Positions 56,191 to 64,000 of a stretch of DNA of 64,000 nt are shown here, piece by piece. This stretch comes from Symbiodinium natans (taxonomy: Eukaryota; Sar; Dinophyceae; Suessiales; Symbiodiniaceae). Where the stretch lies: contig CAJNDS010002001.1 in the NCBI GenBank assembly GCA_905221605.1, positions 1,005,001 through 1,069,000 of the forward strand, written 5' to 3'. Below the pieces are notes generated by a model. The model saw only the letters and a program-made list of their open reading frames with translations, was not told where the DNA came from and ran no database searches. The position numbers and the translations under genes are program-made. Position 1 is the first letter of the stretch; each line of letters starts with the position of its first letter.

Positions 56191-58380
56191 GGCGCGGAAG
56201 GTACCCCTTCAACCGGATAGATCGCGCGCCTCCCCCCGTCTTGTCACATCCATGCATGGTCCACGCTTCCCCACGCCATGCCCCTCTCCCAGCAGAATGT
56301 TCCGAGCCCCCCTCCCTTGACCGTGTCCTCTCCGTGGTCATTCCGTCTGACCCTCCGCTTGGCCGTCTCCTCTTCGTGGCCTCTTTCGCCAGAAAGCGAT
56401 CCGATAGAACGCCTTCCGCATTGAAGCACCAAACGAGAACCCAATTTTTAGAGAGGCTTGCGGGGGGAGAATCCGAAAAAAAAGGGCGCGTGCACAATAG
56501 ACGTTAAGCGTCCAAGGCACGGGGGGGGGGGGTGGGGGAGGGGGGGGGGTCCGAAAAGGTTTCCATTGACTAACAAATGTTCAGGCCAGCTAGGCCCACC
56601 GGAACACTGGAGAGAAAGGGTTGTAAAGGGCGGCCAGCTCCAAGGAGCTACCTTTCGTCTTCAGGGTGCATTCCTTGGGTTAGAACACGCAGAACCACCC
56701 CACCCCAGACCACCCAGCTCATAAGCTTTTGGCAGGCGGCGAAAACCCAAATTTTATGTTCAAAGCCTAATGAACTGCAAGCCTAAACTCTGATTCCTAG
56801 CTTTCGCCCCTGAGCTAAATGCAGACACAAACTTTTAAAGGACGGTGCTTTGAGGTTTTGCGTGGGGAGCCGCCCAGGACTTTGATTCCAAACTCTGACC
56901 CCAAACTTTGACTGCAGACGTTGACTGTAAGCTCTGACCGCAAACTTTGACCCTAAACTCTGACGAACTTTGAAATCTGACTCAAAATCCTGACTCTAGG
57001 TTGGTAGCGTTTCAGGTTTACTTTGACAGTAGAGTTGAGTGAGGGCATAAGGGTTACGGGATTAGGGTTTAAGGTTTCAGGTTTAGGGGCTAAGCTTTCA
57101 GGCTGAGGATTAGGGTTTAACGTTGAGGGTTTAGGGTTGAGGGCTTAGGAGGTTGAGCATTGAAAGGAACGGCAGAGTTTAGGGTTTCGGGACTAGGTAA
57201 GGGATCTTGAGGGGCTTAAGAGTTGACAAGTAGGAATTCAGGTATGAGGCGTCTGCAGCAGGCTTTCCAGGTTGCGGGACTAGGGCTTAGGGTATCAGGT
57301 TCATGGTTGCCAAGGGTCTTTTAGGGGTCACGGGGTTTACAAGTCGGGTTTCATGTTGAGGGTTAGGATTATGGGTTGAGAGTTTGCTAGATGTTCCGCG
57401 TGCACCGCCGCTCAGATGTGTGCTGTGGCGCGCGCTAATGTGCAGCTCTCGCTCCACCCCTCCCCCCCAACCCACCCAGCCGCATCTCAACCTTGACGGG
57501 TTTTGGGTTGTGTCTCTTCGTCTGCACGTTCTGTGGCAAAGCCAAGTTTGAAGGGAGAGGGCAGCTTATATAGACACGAACCAATTTTGACGACTTGAAT
57601 GATGATTCGAGATCATACAAGCGTATCGCTGAAGACCGCTTTGCAGCGATTAGACTAGATAAAATGATGTAGAGACAAAAAATCTGACAGGAGCGCTAAG
57701 GTCATTGCAGGATTAGAAACTTGTAAGCGAACCGGAGGTCACATCCAGCTGGCTGCACCTTGGCGCAGGAATCCGATGAAGGAGACCTGTCCTGATGTCC
57801 GCACCAATGGCCCCATCACCTTTGACACTCACATGCAGCATACTGCAGCATGGATCACGAGAGCACGTAAAGGATTCTCAGTGGGGAACCACCCCACTGT
57901 GTTGATGGAACGATCACGACCTTTGGCCGCATGCTAAGTAGGTTCCTTCTCTCTGGCTAAGCCACTACATACAAGCATCTGGCCTCTCTGATGTTCTCGG
58001 CCTCTGTGTTGTAAACCTCAGAAAATGTCGGTCCGAAGGAGATTCGGAAACTGAAAACTCACGGATTCGGAAACTGGAAAAACCTGATTCTGGAAACTGG
58101 AAAACGCGGATTCGGTAGCCGAAAGCGTGGATTCGGGGAAACCACGTCTCGGGAAGCCCGCTGATTCAGGAAACTGGAACGCGCGGAATCGGAAACCGCT
58201 GATTGTGGAAACTGGAGCGTGCGGCTCGTAGGATGCAAGAAATTTCCTGCCTGCCGCTCTGGACTATGGCTGGCCCGGGCTAGAAGTTAGAAGGTTCTGG
58301 CGGTTTAGGATGAGTGTTCCTTCTAGGATGCCACTTTGAAGCGATTCAGCGTGGCAGACTCCCGGAGTCTTCAAGTTCAT
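56191..58380. other. No confident gene; degenerate repeats
   Basis: G-runs at 56521-56548; AAACTCTGACC / AAACTTTGACC words at 56880-57000; TTTAGGG-like words at 57030-57380; GGATTCGGAAACTGGAAA words recurring about eight times at 58020-58230. No coding signal. Confidence 0.6.
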
Positions 58381-58548
58381 TGCATTGCACTCACTGCCAG
58401 AATCAGCATGTGGACCTCTGATCACTTTGGATCCTCGGCACGTCGGCTACTCTGTATCCGCCTTGGGAGCTCCAGCAGTCTTTGCTAGTTCGTACTTCAC
58501 GCCCCTCAGGGCTGCTGAAAGGATTGTTGTGCACAGCTATGTTCGAGT

Positions 58549-58881
58549 ATGTGGAATGCATCCGCCCCTCGGGGCTGCGATAGCGCTGTGCTGGCTGGGC
58601 ACCCTACGACCGCTTCCTACTGGCTCGCCTGCACCCGCGACTGCTGCAGTGCCGGCTGGCCCCGATGTTGTGTTGCAGGCTATAGCTGTGCGCTAGCTGA
58701 GTTTGGTGTGATTAAGGCGGGCAAGTGTGATATAGAAGGTCTCACCCGCCTTTTTGATTTCACAGTCCGGCCTCTTGGACTTCGAGAGGATCGCTTCCTC
58801 CAGATTGCCAGGTCTCACTACCTGCTATACTTAATCTGCTTTGGCAGAGTACTTAAGGATATTCAGGAGGAAACCTCCTAA
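58549..58881 (+). CDS. Possible short plus-strand ORF ending in the hairpin repeat
   Basis: The plus frame ends LKDIQEETS stop, where EETS and the stop codon are written by the AGGAGGAAACCTCCTAA hairpin of the 48-bp repeat. The adjacent plus frame 58997-59314 ends in the same way (VKDMQEETS stop). The upstream part (CDIEGLTRLFDFTVRPLGLR) is not recognised. It may equally be non-coding. Confidence 0.25.
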   Translation: MWNASAPRGCDSAVLAGHPTTASYWLACTRDCCSAGWPRCCVAGYSCALAEFGVIKAGKCDIEGLTRLFDFTVRPLGLREDRFLQIARSHYLLYLICFGRVLKDIQEETS

Positions 58882-58900
58882 TCTGATGCAATGAATCAAA
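58853..58900. repeat. 48-bp repeat with hairpin, copy 1
   Basis: TTAAGGATATTC, then the AGGAGG-AAA-CCTCCT hairpin (58865-58879), then TAATCTGATGCAATGAATCA. Identical to 59286-59333 except for one base. A further hairpin, GGAGG-CAG-CCTCC, lies at 58921-58933. Confidence 0.93.
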
Positions 58901-59285
58901 GAAGAAATTGAAGTTGGCACGGAGGCAGCCTCCGATATCAAGTACTCAGCACTGCAAAAGAGTGAAAAATAAGCGCGGCTACCCCGACACCCTACTGTGA
59001 GTCACTGCGTCCAGCACCCACGCACTAGCTGTTTAGCGAGCCGTACCTCTTGTGAGGCCGACACTCAGCGTTCCCGTCTAGTGACGTCTCACACAGGTAA
59101 CGCTAAACAACTGGCAGAGGGCCGTAGGCAGAGCGCACCAAGCGGCCTTGCACGTTCCAAGAAGGTTGCCCAAATTGGATGCAGGGAAGCTGGGTTTGCG
59201 AAGCCTGACCTGGGACGCCTTGCGCGGCTGCTGGGGCCAGCGCTGCGACAAGGCAAATTTCACACCTGGGCGAGAAGAAGTGGGG

Positions 59286-59333
59286 TTAAGGATATGCAGG
59301 AGGAAACCTCCTAATCTGATGCAATGAATCAAA
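59286..59333. repeat. 48-bp repeat with hairpin, copy 2
   Basis: One mismatch to copy 1 at 58853-58900; its hairpin is at 59298-59312. A single GGAGG-AAA-CCTCC hairpin also lies at 59827-59839. Confidence 0.93.
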
Positions 59334-59990
59334 AAGGTTCAAGAAAACGGAAAGATTAAAAAGAGATAGAAACAAAAGTGCATGCAAACTAAAGTAGATC
59401 AAGATTGCCAGCTTGCTGACTGAGATAAAGAATTTATAAATGTAGTTTGCCTGAAGCGCAAGCTGCCCACAACTGAGAGTTCCATCAAGTGTGAGCATGC
59501 ACGCTGGTGCCAACGAGATGATTAGCTGCAAACAATGCTATCTGGAGATCACTCCCTGCCTGATTGTACAGAGCATCGGTTGACGTCAGCCAAATGCAGC
59601 CTGCGTCACGAGCGGTGTGCTCCGCATGGGGTAGGAGGGTGGGATCCCCATTGTGCAAAACAGTCTCAGGCATGATTTCTTCCTCGTAGCCGCTGATGGT
59701 CTCAAAAAGCCATCTGCTTTTGTTGCAAGGCTAGACAAGTGATATTGCAATCCCTTGCTGGAGAAGCTCCATTGCACTTGAATGTATAAAGAAGGTCTCA
59801 AGAAGATGAAAGATGCAAGCAAAATGGGAGGAAACCTCCAAGTGAAAGAAGGAAAGAGACACTATTATCAACCTTTGTGCTAATGGAGTTCTGCCATACT
59901 AATGCATGGCTAGTCAGGCTGAGAGCCGCACCTTCAAAAGGGCCGATTTATGTGTTGAAAAGTGTACAGGGAATCGGCGAGGTGCAGGAA

Positions 59991-60010
59991 GGGGAGGAAG
60001 CCTCCGGAGG
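59991..60010 (-). terminator. Compound hairpin 11 nt after the 184-codon ORF
   Basis: GGAGG-AAG-CCTCC followed directly by another GGAGG. It lies just downstream of the stop at 60021 on the minus strand. A role in 3' end formation or RNA protection is inferred from position only. Confidence 0.55.
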
Positions 60011-60020
60011 TAGCCCCCAC

Positions 60021-60575
60021 TCATGCTGTGAGACCTGCCGAAATGGTGGTCCACTGTGCGATCGCTATGTTCATCTCCGCATCCTCGGCAAAGAACTCAT
60101 CACGGACCTGCCCAACCTCTTGTTGGTACTGAGCGTCAAGATTCGGGGGCAGCATACCTGACGTATACCGGAGAATTTGCGTCTCCCGATAGAAGCTCTC
60201 AAGTTCGGTGAGGATCACGATGTAGTACCACGTTCCTTGAGTGGTGGGAAGCCCGGTGAACCTCATCTGGCTTAAGTAACGGAGGCTGATGCTCCGCAAC
60301 TTTTGGCGTCGGGCCGCCTTAACTTCACGCCATTCATCATATCCGGTCAGTGACTGTGCTGCCCAATGCAGTGTCCTCAACCTCTCTCCTTGGAGCACCT
60401 CATGTGCGTAGTTCATGAACTGGGCAAGGATTTTCACCTTGTGAGTGTGGAGGTACTCCGCAACCCTTGCGCTGGTAGTCTCAGAGGAAATACTCGGGTC
60501 CTCCGCAACTACCTGCTGGTGCACGAGAGCAACCAGGAGCGGAGTGAGCGCTTGCACCAGGCTAGTGCTCTCCAT
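60021..60575 (-). CDS. Hypothetical protein of 184 residues (cassette gene 3)
   Basis: An intact ATG-to-stop ORF without introns. The N-terminus is hydrophobic and helical (LVQALTPLLVALVHQQVV). The middle contains EYLHTHKVKILAQFMNYAHE and the C-terminal third is acidic (DEFFAEDAEMNIAIAQW). No family is recognised, and no signal peptide or catalytic motif is evident. It follows the 650-codon gene by 437 nt on the same strand. A GGAGG hairpin sits 11 nt beyond its stop, in the same relation as the hairpins behind the other two ORFs. Confidence 0.6.
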   Translation of the reverse strand: MESTSLVQALTPLLVALVHQQVVAEDPSISSETTSARVAEYLHTHKVKILAQFMNYAHEVLQGERLRTLHWAAQSLTGYDEWREVKAARRQKLRSISLRYLSQMRFTGLPTTQGTWYYIVILTELESFYRETQILRYTSGMLPPNLDAQYQQEVGQVRDEFFAEDAEMNIAIAQWTTISAGLTA

Positions 60576-60926
60576 TGGAAACTCGAGTGTTGATGGCTGG
60601 ATTCGAGATTAGAATGGCTACTGCGATCGGAAGAGTGAGGCGGTTTCTTGTGGCGGGTTTCTTGTGGCGGGCGGGCATTGACCATTGCTAACAGGCATGC
60701 AAGAGCTTTAGCTGAAAGCTGCACGGCTCAAGAACAAGGACTAAAGAAGGAAGCGCCTGCCACTGCTTGTGGGCTGCGCGACGCTAGGCTCACCTGGGCA
60801 ATGAGCAGATGGAGGATGGGGAAACTCCTCTTAGAACATGCAAATAGAGACAACTCGTGCAGGCTGTGACAAAGTCTTTGTTGCCTTAAGCAGAGGGCGT
60901 ACTTGCTGTCTACTTTAAAATGAAGT

Positions 60927-60952
60927 GGAGGAATCCTCCGGAGGAAGCCTCC
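60927..60952 (-). terminator. Double hairpin 61 nt after the 650-codon ORF
   Basis: GGAGG-AAT-CCTCC directly followed by GGAGG-AAG-CCTCC. Same double form as 63209-63234. The function as a processing or termination signal is inferred from position. Confidence 0.55.
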
Positions 60953-61012
60953 CGCTGCGAAAGTAGACCACGGCAGAACGAATTCGGTTCAGGTGAAACT
61001 GCTGAGAACGCT

Positions 61013-62965
61013 TTAGAAGGGCAGAGACTTGCCTGTGTGCCGATCAATGACAGTGCTGATGTGGGACAGGTCAATGGGTCCACGCGTAAGCAGTACTCCA
61101 TTCTTCGCCCGACGCACTCTGTGTCCACTGTCGATCAAAGACGGCAGGTGAATCCAGATCTCCACGGAAGAGTCCTCCCTGAATCCTGCAGTTTTGGTTG
61201 GTGACAAAGACATATGTATGTCACGTCTTTGCATTCTGCGCAGCTGAGAGGAGCGAATCTGCTGCCAGGCCCGCCAGCTCGTCCCGTGGACACCCCACTC
61301 CGGTGTTGTGGAGGAGGTCAGAACCTCATGCAGTTGATCGTCGTCCAGTGGAATGTCATGGCCATGACCCTGTAAGGCTCTGATGTAGATTTCTCCGTCT
61401 TCCTCTGAGGTCATCTGCTCCATGCGGACCTTCTGTGAGGTTTCCAGTACGCGCTGTACTTCATGAACCGTCACTTCAGCCCGCCAAAATTGCCTGGAAT
61501 TTAGAAGGCTTTTCAAGTTGGCATAGCCAGCAGCGTCTAGCGAAATGCCATACTTCGCTGGGTCATGTCTGAGAGCCTGTGTGAGGAGCTTGCCTATCAT
61601 CACTCGTCTGGTTTCGTGAGCGCCCCGTCCAGAAAGCCGATCAAGAGTACCATCCAGATCTGCTAAACTTGGTGTGTGCTGAGTTGTTGGCTGCCAGGCA
61701 TGCTCTCTTCTGCTTCCCTCTGGCTGCTGTGGGACTTCCTGATGAAATGGATTCTGTGGATCTGTGCCTGCGGCAGCAGCGGCTGGTGACCAAACCCCCC
61801 AGGATTCATCGCTATCATCTTCGGGCTGATGCAAGGAGGTCGGCAGAGCACTGTGATCAGAGTCCATTGCCTTGTTCACTCTCCAAGGAGGAACTGCGAG
61901 CTGCCGGGTGGAGTTATCATCATCGTGAGAGGCTGACTCCTTGGCAGGTTGAGAGGAGGATCTTGGTGGATTTCTGTATGAACTCGGCTCCTCCGGTCTT
62001 TCCCTCGCTATGCGTTGTACTGGGGCAGCTTCCGCAAGGGGGTTCCAGCCAGTCTGCACATAGGTCCCCAAAGGCAGTGAGTCTGTGATGTGAAGCAGCA
62101 TCGCCTCGAGCTGGACATAGTCTTCCCTGAGAATATACTGATCCGTTGCTTTGGAGCCACGGAGAGATCCTGCAGCCTGGTCGAACGACACTGCGAATTT
62201 GGCCGCAACTGCTCGGAGAGACTTGTTGCCTTCTTTCAAGATGGGAAACCATACATGCGTCACATATGACTCTGCCTTGCGCTCATGCTTGCCGGAATGG
62301 ATGTAGACTCCCGGGTAGCCCTCAAAGTATTGTTCACCTTGAGAGGCATCCTGGGACGGTTGCAACTTTCCCAGATACAGGATCGAGTAGACCGATTCCA
62401 ATTTTGTCCCATGATAGCCCACTCTGTCATCCGTGCCAGTGCGTCTCTGAACAACATCTCTTAGGGGGAAGCGCACCCAGCCTTCCTGCATGACAGGGTC
62501 TCCCAACTTTGCAGTCAAATCGGAGTTGCTCGGACCTTTACGCGTTCTCAGAAATGTGCGGATAAAAATTTTGGCCTCCTCCATGACATCCTTAGTCGGA
62601 TCCAACTGTTCACGCTCCTTGTGACGCTTGTTCCATGCATAGCGGCTCTGAACATGAGTGCTGGTGTTCCAGTCTGATGCCTGCCCACTGGCCCTCTGAT
62701 CAAATTCAGGAACCAGAAAGGAAATGGATTCAGCTTGTTCAGGAGCTCTTTCGGAGGAAACCTCCACGGAGGAAACCTCCGCTCTCGGCAGGAAAGTGAC
62801 AGGCTGTGAGGACGGAGCTGCCTTGGCCTTCTTACCTCCTCTGTTGTGGTTCGGCTTACGCCGGGCCTGGCGCTGTGCATCCCGCCAGCTCAGTGGATCC
62901 TTGCCTTGTTGCGCTCGCCTTCTATTTAAAGCCTCAAACTCATCATTCGTCAAATCACGTTCCAT
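61013..62965 (-). CDS. Double ADP-ribosyltransferase-fold protein: PARP-like domain plus Tpt1/KptA RNA 2'-phosphotransferase
   Basis: 650 residues, ATG to stop, no introns. Residues 1-60 are basic (RRKPNHNRGGKKAKA). Residues about 181-310 look like an ADP-ribosyltransferase fold: GYHGTKLESVYSI (NAD-binding His), PGVYIHSGKHERKAESYV, then DQYILREDYVQLEAMLLH in the place of the PARP EYxVYxxxQVxPEYL segment, with Gln where PARPs have the catalytic Glu. A Ser/Pro/Gln-rich linker follows. Residues 451-650 are a full Tpt1/KptA domain: LLTQALRHDP, GISLDAAGYANL, IYIRALQGHGHDI, WGVHGTSWRAWQQI, RRDIHMSLS and RRAKNGVLLT, keeping the Arg/His set that binds NAD and the 2'-phosphate. Tpt1 removes the 2'-phosphate left by tRNA ligase, using NAD+. 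The first domain could modify RNA or protein. Two GGAGG hairpins lie inside the gene at residues about 62-71. Confidence 0.85.
   Translation of the reverse strand: MERDLTNDEFEALNRRRAQQGKDPLSWRDAQRQARRKPNHNRGGKKAKAAPSSQPVTFLPRAEVSSVEVSSERAPEQAESISFLVPEFDQRASGQASDWNTSTHVQSRYAWNKRHKEREQLDPTKDVMEEAKIFIRTFLRTRKGPSNSDLTAKLGDPVMQEGWVRFPLRDVVQRRTGTDDRVGYHGTKLESVYSILYLGKLQPSQDASQGEQYFEGYPGVYIHSGKHERKAESYVTHVWFPILKEGNKSLRAVAAKFAVSFDQAAGSLRGSKATDQYILREDYVQLEAMLLHITDSLPLGTYVQTGWNPLAEAAPVQRIARERPEEPSSYRNPPRSSSQPAKESASHDDDNSTRQLAVPPWRVNKAMDSDHSALPTSLHQPEDDSDESWGVWSPAAAAAGTDPQNPFHQEVPQQPEGSRREHAWQPTTQHTPSLADLDGTLDRLSGRGAHETRRVMIGKLLTQALRHDPAKYGISLDAAGYANLKSLLNSRQFWRAEVTVHEVQRVLETSQKVRMEQMTSEEDGEIYIRALQGHGHDIPLDDDQLHEVLTSSTTPEWGVHGTSWRAWQQIRSSQLRRMQRRDIHMSLSPTKTAGFREDSSVEIWIHLPSLIDSGHRVRRAKNGVLLTRGPIDLSHISTVIDRHTGKSLPF
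62752..62781 (-). repeat. Two hairpins inside the 650-codon gene
   Basis: GGAGG-AAA-CCTCC twice (62753-62765 and 62768-62780), separated by AC. They encode the EVSSVEVSSE stretch in frame, so the hairpin family has entered or arisen within coding sequence without breaking it. Confidence 0.93.
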
Positions 62966-63208
62966 GTTGAGGGCCTGATCCTATTGGCTTGAGAGAAGCT
63001 GCGGCATTGCATTGGGTCAATGAGCGAACTTCAAAAAGCAGCTGGTGGGTGCCCCTACAGAGGAGAAAGCTATTGTCAAAACCTCCATCCTGCAAGAGAA
63101 CCCGGACAGGAGAGAGAGAACCTAAGAAGGAAGGAGTGGTTGCTTCCCAGAGGGTGAGTGATTGCACTTGCTGTAATTCGGACACGCGTAGGCCGCCGAC
63201 CGTAGCAT

Positions 63209-63234
63209 GGAGGAAGCCTCCGGAGGAAGCCTCC
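63209..63234 (-). terminator. Double hairpin 135 nt after the 133-codon ORF
   Basis: GGAGG-AAG-CCTCC immediately repeated. It lies between the stop of the 133-codon ORF (63369) and the ATG of the 650-codon gene (62965). The signal function is inferred. Confidence 0.55.
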
Positions 63235-63368
63235 CGAGCTATGCAATGCGAGTGCGCGCATACAGGCTGGGCTATGATGCAGTGATGGCAGAGGCTTTTG
63301 GCTCCCTGGTGCTGAAGACATCTCACACGAGGACTGATTCTAATACAGACCATCTGAGAAGCTATGTA

Positions 63369-63770
63369 CTAGTACGGATTCTGAGCAGGCCGCCGCTGTG
63401 CTCTTGGCCTCACACTGCTCGACGATGGTCCTGGTAGCAAGACTCTGATGCCTTGGTAATGAAGAGTCCAGGTCAAGTAGTCCATCCGTTCAGAGAGAGC
63501 TTGGGTGTCGGAAAGACGATAGAGACGCTCGATGTGAGCACCATAGATCTGGGCACTCTGAGCGAGCTGAGTCACCTCTGCATTCAGCTGCCGGACTTGC
63601 CCATGTAGTCTGACCTGATCCCGTTGCATTTCCTCGATGAGGCGAGCTTGAGCATCTATAAGCTTCTGGGCTTTACTTAGCGCAGTATCCAGCTCCCAAA
63701 GTGCCACTCGATCAGCCTCAGTGAAGATCCAGCCCTCTCTGGCATACATGCGTTCAGCTCGGTATGACAT
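63369..63770 (-). CDS. Hypothetical coiled-coil protein of 133 residues (cassette gene 1)
   Basis: An intact ATG-to-stop ORF. Residues about 25-95 are a continuous heptad-like coiled coil (LDTALSKAQKLIDAQARLIE, MQRDQVRLHGQVRQLNAEVT). The C-terminus is short and basic (SSSSVRPRAQRRPAQNPY). The role is unknown; oligomerisation or scaffold is plausible. First of the three collinear intronless ORFs on this strand, 403 nt before the 650-codon gene. Confidence 0.6.
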   Translation of the reverse strand: MSYRAERMYAREGWIFTEADRVALWELDTALSKAQKLIDAQARLIEEMQRDQVRLHGQVRQLNAEVTQLAQSAQIYGAHIERLYRLSDTQALSERMDYLTWTLHYQGIRVLLPGPSSSSVRPRAQRRPAQNPY

Positions 63771-64000
63771 TGACTCTCTATTAGCCAGCTATGGAATGAT
63801 TACGCGAGCAAGAAAAGCTGCTGTGAAAGGAGAAGAACATGTGCAGCTGAGAGAGGAAGGCAAACTGAGGGACAATCCTGCGCTTATTGAAGGCAGTGCA
63901 GAATTTTTTGCCTCTATGTGGAGGGATCGTCTCTAGCTGAAGGTGCTCTATGAGCTAGCTGCTGCCGGATGCCTGCTTTGCAAGCGACTTAGCTGCTGGA
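63771..64000. other. Right edge of window, no supported gene
   Basis: 230 bp upstream of the 133-codon ORF. It contains several AGCTG words. A plus frame is open across the start of the ORF but has no motif. Confidence 0.4.

Overview
The window reads as nuclear DNA of a dinoflagellate. Four independent lines in the sequence support this. (1) Reading-frame-consistent splicing of three genes needs GT, GC and GA donors, and nearly all acceptors are AG followed by G; this splice-site pattern is known from dinoflagellate nuclei. (2) TTTAGGG-type telomere-like repeats occur throughout. (3) Most of the DNA is repeats and introns, and nearly all recognisable genes lie on one strand (minus), as in dinoflagellate unidirectional gene blocks. 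(4) A LINE, a PPR protein and a condensin-type HEAT protein are present. The species cannot be named. All gene models were built by hand-reading exons; nothing was computed.

Layout. 1-8.6 kb: an EF-hand Ca2+-binding gene on the minus strand. At least 13 short exons (32-113 nt) can be joined with intact phase and reconstructed EF-loops, and the introns are filled with CCCTAAA/TTTAGGG arrays in both orientations. 8.6-13.2 kb: a LINE retrotransposon (ORF1 with coiled coil and RRM-like fold, ORF2 with AP-type endonuclease and reverse transcriptase), bounded on both sides by the 8-mer CCCTAAAA. 13.2-19.3 kb: gene-free satellite DNA, comprising a 42-bp minisatellite, about 20 copies of a 110-bp satellite with a G-run/C-run hairpin, AT-rich blocks, a 1.2-kb polypyrimidine tract and decayed telomere-like repeats. 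19.6-24.8 kb: a 17-exon glucosamine-fructose-6-phosphate aminotransferase (GFAT) gene whose last visible exon lies in the middle of the first SIS domain, with an intronless HAD-family phosphatase gene nested in one intron. 25.4-25.9 kb: the 3' exons of an ankyrin-repeat gene. 28.9-31.6 kb and 50.95-53.46 kb: two copies of a 2.5-2.7 kb inverted-repeat-bounded element with internal hairpin arrays. 40.7-44.6 kb: a condensin CAP-G-like HEAT gene and a PPR gene. 46-54.5 kb: weakly supported coding segments and microsatellites.

58.4-64 kb is the most unusual stretch. Three intronless minus-strand ORFs of 133, 650 and 184 codons are each followed, within 11-135 nt of the stop, by a compound hairpin built from GGAGG-NNN-CCTCC. 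The same hairpin occurs at eight loci in 4.4 kb, twice inside the 650-codon gene itself, and once in each of two 48-bp repeats. The 650-residue protein carries a PARP-like ADP-ribosyltransferase fold followed by a complete Tpt1/KptA RNA 2'-phosphotransferase domain. I treat this hairpin-punctuated cassette as the best candidate for an undescribed system. The telomere-repeat-filled introns of the EF-hand gene, together with the LINE sitting in telomere-like repeats, are the second.
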